Below are positions 8,101-8,996 of a stretch of DNA of 8,996 nucleotides, piece after piece. Location of the stretch: positions 1-8,996 of the forward strand of contig JAAYXG010000572.1 in the NCBI GenBank assembly GCA_012516015.1. The letters run 5' to 3'. The stretch's first letter is position 1; the number at the start of each line of letters is the position of its first letter. Made by a program: the position numbers and the translations under genes. The stretch comes from Lysobacteraceae bacterium. Its GTDB lineage: Bacteria; Pseudomonadota; Gammaproteobacteria; Steroidobacterales; Steroidobacteraceae. The notes beneath the pieces are model-generated. The model was not told the origin of the DNA, did no database searches, and saw only the letters and a program-made list of their open reading frames with translations.

Positions 8101-8537
8101 AGCGCGAACGGCTCAAAGTGGAGTTGGAAGAATTGGGTGTCCCCGCCGAGCGCACCGATGAGGCGGTCGAACGTGCGCTCCAGGCGCTGCAAAGCACGCT
8201 CACCGATGCTCGGGGTCGCTGGCTACTCGGCCTCACTGGTGAAATCGAGCAGGCCGAATCCGAGCTCGCCTTGACCAGTGTCGTCGAGGGTCGAATCGTC
8301 GGCGGCATCATCGATCGAACGTTCGTCGACCGGACGGGTACGCGATGGATCGTCGACTTCAAGACGAGCGTTCACGAAGGCGGCGGCTTGGACGAGTTTC
8401 TCGCTCGCGAAGTCGAGCGCTATACCCCGCAGCTCAGTCGTTACGCTGCATTGATGCGCGCGTTCAAGCCGAGGGAGAAAGTGAAAGCGGCGCTCTATTT
8501 CCCGCTGCTGCGAGAGTGGCGAGAGGTGGAGGTTTGA
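5181..8537 (+). CDS. addA: AddA-like UvrD/Rep-family helicase with RecB-type nuclease domain
   Basis: The 1,118-residue product is an SF1A helicase fused to a C-terminal nuclease, the motor and nuclease subunit of an AddAB-type enzyme. Helicase motifs occur in order: Walker A APAGSGKTE (22-30, Lys28), motif Ia LTFTRKAAAEM (52-62), motif II LVDEFQDT (413-420), motif III VGDPMQSIYRFRQA (446-459), motif IV LEKNFRS (482-488), motif V TIHAAKGLEFD (760-770) and motif VI YVAATRAK (837-844, Arg842). The RecB-like nuclease has GTLVHRELERL (His953), Asp1045 in GGIIDR, Asp1059 and Lys1061 in VDFK, and Gln1084 and Tyr1088, with spacing as in RecB. All catalytic positions look intact, so the complex should have two active nucleases. 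The ATG at 5181 overlaps the addB stop (ATGAGTAG), which suggests translational coupling; GGGGTGA at 5171-5177 is a plausible ribosome binding site. It could be listed as RecB, but there is no RecC partner, and the AddB-like neighbour favours AddA. Confidence 0.95.
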   Translation: MSSDALARERALDPTRSFIVQAPAGSGKTELLTQRYLRLLATVDTPEQILALTFTRKAAAEMRSRILQAMDAAGGAPPASAHKRKTWELAQAVRDADARNRWRLIEHPSRLRIQTIDALNASLSRRLPVLAGTGAALEPTDDPGPLYELAGRRLIERLGEDSAVASQLEVLIEHLGNRVDRIVALLCDLLAKRDQWLHPIVRARATAGLRTLLEGTLERLVCRHLELLCQALGRERLDEALALLKYSAENLLASDSLAPNRRALLEGVRGHAVLSADSDALALWRCVATMLLKQDGELYLTVNARHGFPTTNRDMKSRMHALLKSLSGDEEACERLVELRSLPDPAYTDAQWRTMEALLELLPAAVAELQIVFQTRGEADYVEVALRALQALGSADEPTDLALAFDHRIQHILVDEFQDTSFAQLDLLERLTAGWVDGDGRTLFCVGDPMQSIYRFRQAEVGLFIELQQHGLRNLRLESLCLEKNFRSAPVIVDWVNRVFPHVLAPRSDAEQGAVQYSPSEATSEADGDVRVHAFVNADDAAEAERVIEIVREALARDETGHIAVLVSARTHVDAIARALSAAAIPFQAIEIEQLRERPVVQDLIALTRALVHLADRTAWLSILRAPWCGITLPDLHAIAARPDITVEVAMERALASPPATLSEEGRLRLAKIHAVMQGALGERGRWSLRAWVERTWNALGAPATLQRQEDLEDAKAFFERLQKLESAGDLEDVARLESQLTRLFASGRVGGNVRVEVMTIHAAKGLEFDTVILPGLERQIRGEDRELLRWTRIAGPEGGFVLAPIKAEGSDADPIYRWIELLERQRVMRERARLLYVAATRAKRSLHLLGTVRARERDGDMTLYEPSRGSMLRMLWHAVAPEFEQAIPSAQSSTPALEPPQQLLRRFPLGWSAPPSPPPLKASALEVVEVEDPQPPFDWVTLTSRHVGTLVHRELERLCRSNSPDASTLSDVQRERLKVELEELGVPAERTDEAVERALQALQSTLTDARGRWLLGLTGEIEQAESELALTSVVEGRIVGGIIDRTFVDRTGTRWIVDFKTSVHEGGGLDEFLAREVERYTPQLSRYAALMRAFKPREKVKAALYFPLLREWREVEV

Positions 8538-8550
8538 CGGGCGAAGCCCG
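8538..8550. other. Small stem-loop directly after the addA stop codon
   Basis: CGGGC (8538-8542) and GCCCG (8546-8550) form a perfect 5-bp stem with a GAA loop, starting at the base after the TGA. No T run follows, so it does not look like a normal Rho-independent terminator. It may block 3' exonucleases or assist a Rho-type stop, but it is short and may be chance in GC-rich DNA. Confidence 0.35.
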
Positions 8551-8552
8551 GC

Positions 8553-8644
8553 GAGGCTTAGGAGGGGCTAGGAGCCTGGGGCTAGGGTCGGATAGGAGGC
8601 TTAGGAGGGGCTAGGAGCCTGGGACTAGGGTCGGATAGGAGGCT
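8553..8644. repeat. 43-bp tandem direct repeat, two copies plus a 6-bp start of a third
   Basis: Copy 1 is 8553-8595 and copy 2 is 8596-8638. They differ at one base only, G at 8581 against A at 8624. The first six bases of a third copy (GAGGCT) follow at 8639-8644. The unit is G-rich on the + strand and itself contains 7-bp phasing (GGGGCTA 8564-8570, GGAGCCT 8571-8577, GGGGCTA 8578-8584). It lies between convergent addA and gspN. Near identity points to a recent duplication by slippage or unequal recombination. Confidence 0.93.
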
Positions 8645-8691
8645 CGGGTTCTTGATGTCCTGCCCAAGCCCCATGCCCCAAGCCCCACACC
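8564..8691 (+). repeat. Heptamer inverted-repeat element, gap 4
   Basis: The right array is CCAAGCC (8664-8670), CCATGCC (8671-8677), CCAAGCC (8678-8684) and CCACACC (8685-8691), the same heptamer as in gap 2. Upstream is TTCTTG (8649-8654), then ATGTCC, then TGC (8661-8663), so the TCTTGC head seen in the other gaps is interrupted by 8 bp. The G-rich 43-bp copies supply the opposing arm: 8571-8587 is complementary to 8663-8679 at 14 of 17 positions. The array ends 4 bp before the gspN stop codon (8696-8698). Lying between converging genes, it could help stop transcription in both directions, but neither strand shows a T tract after a clean stem. Confidence 0.75.
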
Positions 8692-8695
8692 CTTC

Positions 8696-8996
8696 TTAAA
8701 GTGTCCCCTCCAGCGCAAACTGCTTCCGGCCTTGCGAGTCGACGGGGAGAATTTGCAGCTGTTGCGCCAGGCCGCGCGGCGCATCGGGCCGTGCTGTGAC
8801 GAGCCCGCTGATCAAATACGATCGGTCGCGCTTGAGCTCGATCGTGCCTGCGACTTGCAGCGGTCCGTCGAGGTCGGTGAGCGCGCCTACGAGCACGTCA
8901 TCGGCGGGTTGCGTATTCGGCGCGGGCAACGTGATCTTGTAACTGCCGGATAGGGGTGAGCGTTGCGTCGTGCTCTCGAGATTCAGGATGTCTGCA
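8696..8996 (-). CDS. gspN: Type II secretion system protein N (GspN), C-terminal part, cut by window edge
   Basis: The reading frame is open from the right edge of the window to a TAA at 8696-8698 and shows about 99 C-terminal residues; the N-terminus lies outside. The visible part resembles the GspN/PulN C-terminus: SPLSGSYKITLPAP, then LTDLDGPLQVAGTIEL, DRSYLISGLVTARPDAP, and LAQQLQILPVDSQGRKQFAL close to the end. GspN is an inner-membrane-anchored periplasmic protein of the type II secretion apparatus, about 250-260 residues in Klebsiella and Xanthomonas, so roughly the last 40 percent is seen here. The membrane anchor would be in the missing N-terminus. An in-frame TTG at 8927-8929 is internal, because coding similarity continues upstream to the edge. 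The gene converges with addA; other gsp genes would be expected to the right. I assigned it from the pattern of glycines and the DGPL and QGR segments, without a database search. Confidence 0.75.
   Translation of the reverse strand, partial: ADILNLESTTQRSPLSGSYKITLPAPNTQPADDVLVGALTDLDGPLQVAGTIELKRDRSYLISGLVTARPDAPRGLAQQLQILPVDSQGRKQFALEGTL

Noticed and set aside
8345..8614. Plus-strand open frame (89 codons) running from addA into the 43-bp repeat
   Set aside because: Most of it is out of frame within the conserved AddA nuclease domain and the tail is a translation of the G-rich repeat; no start signal or family similarity is visible.
8553..8644. Insertion sequence ends or target-site duplication
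   Set aside because: The two 43-bp copies are directly adjacent with no transposase or intervening DNA, so a tandem duplication explains them better.

Overview
This is a GC-rich bacterial chromosome segment with five protein-coding genes and four short non-coding gaps (gap 1, 1-174; gap 2, 922-1092; gap 3, 2362-2500; gap 4, 8538-8695). The gene content suggests a high-GC proteobacterium. The addB-like gene belongs to the roughly 900-residue AddB relatives known mainly from Gamma- and Betaproteobacteria, and a type II secretion GspN is typical of gammaproteobacteria such as the Xanthomonas group. The exact lineage cannot be fixed from this window. I see no phage, insertion sequence, tRNA, rRNA or CRISPR array.

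Layout from left to right. 1-174 holds a heptamer-repeat element and a weak promoter candidate. 175-921 (+) is a protein of the maleate isomerase / arylmalonate decarboxylase / Asp-Glu racemase superfamily that lacks both usual catalytic cysteines. 922-1092 is a second heptamer element that runs almost to the next start codon. 1093-2361 (+) is an AlaA-type alanine aminotransferase. 2362-2500 holds a third element, a GC-rich stem-loop and a promoter candidate. 2501-5188 (+) and 5181-8537 (+) overlap by 8 bp and encode an AddB-like nuclease and an AddA-like helicase-nuclease, a two-gene double-strand-break end-processing operon that does the job of RecBCD. 8538-8695 separates convergent genes and holds a 43-bp tandem duplication plus a fourth element. 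8696-8996 (-) is the 3' part of gspN, cut by the window edge.

The genes do not form one pathway. Only addB and addA are clearly a functional unit.

The least explained signal is non-coding. Every gap carries a tandem array of 7-bp units facing a partly complementary heptad array, and the heptamer sequence differs from gap to gap (CGTCAAC, CCAAGCC, TCGTCAC, CCAAGCC again). In gaps 1, 2 and 3 the array starts flush after the same hexamer, TCTTGC; gap 4 has TCTTG, an 8-bp interruption, then the array. In gap 3 the whole arrangement is on the opposite strand. This suggests one family of intergenic elements with a fixed head and a variable heptad tail. It sits both between tandem genes and between convergent genes, so it is not simply a promoter or a terminator.
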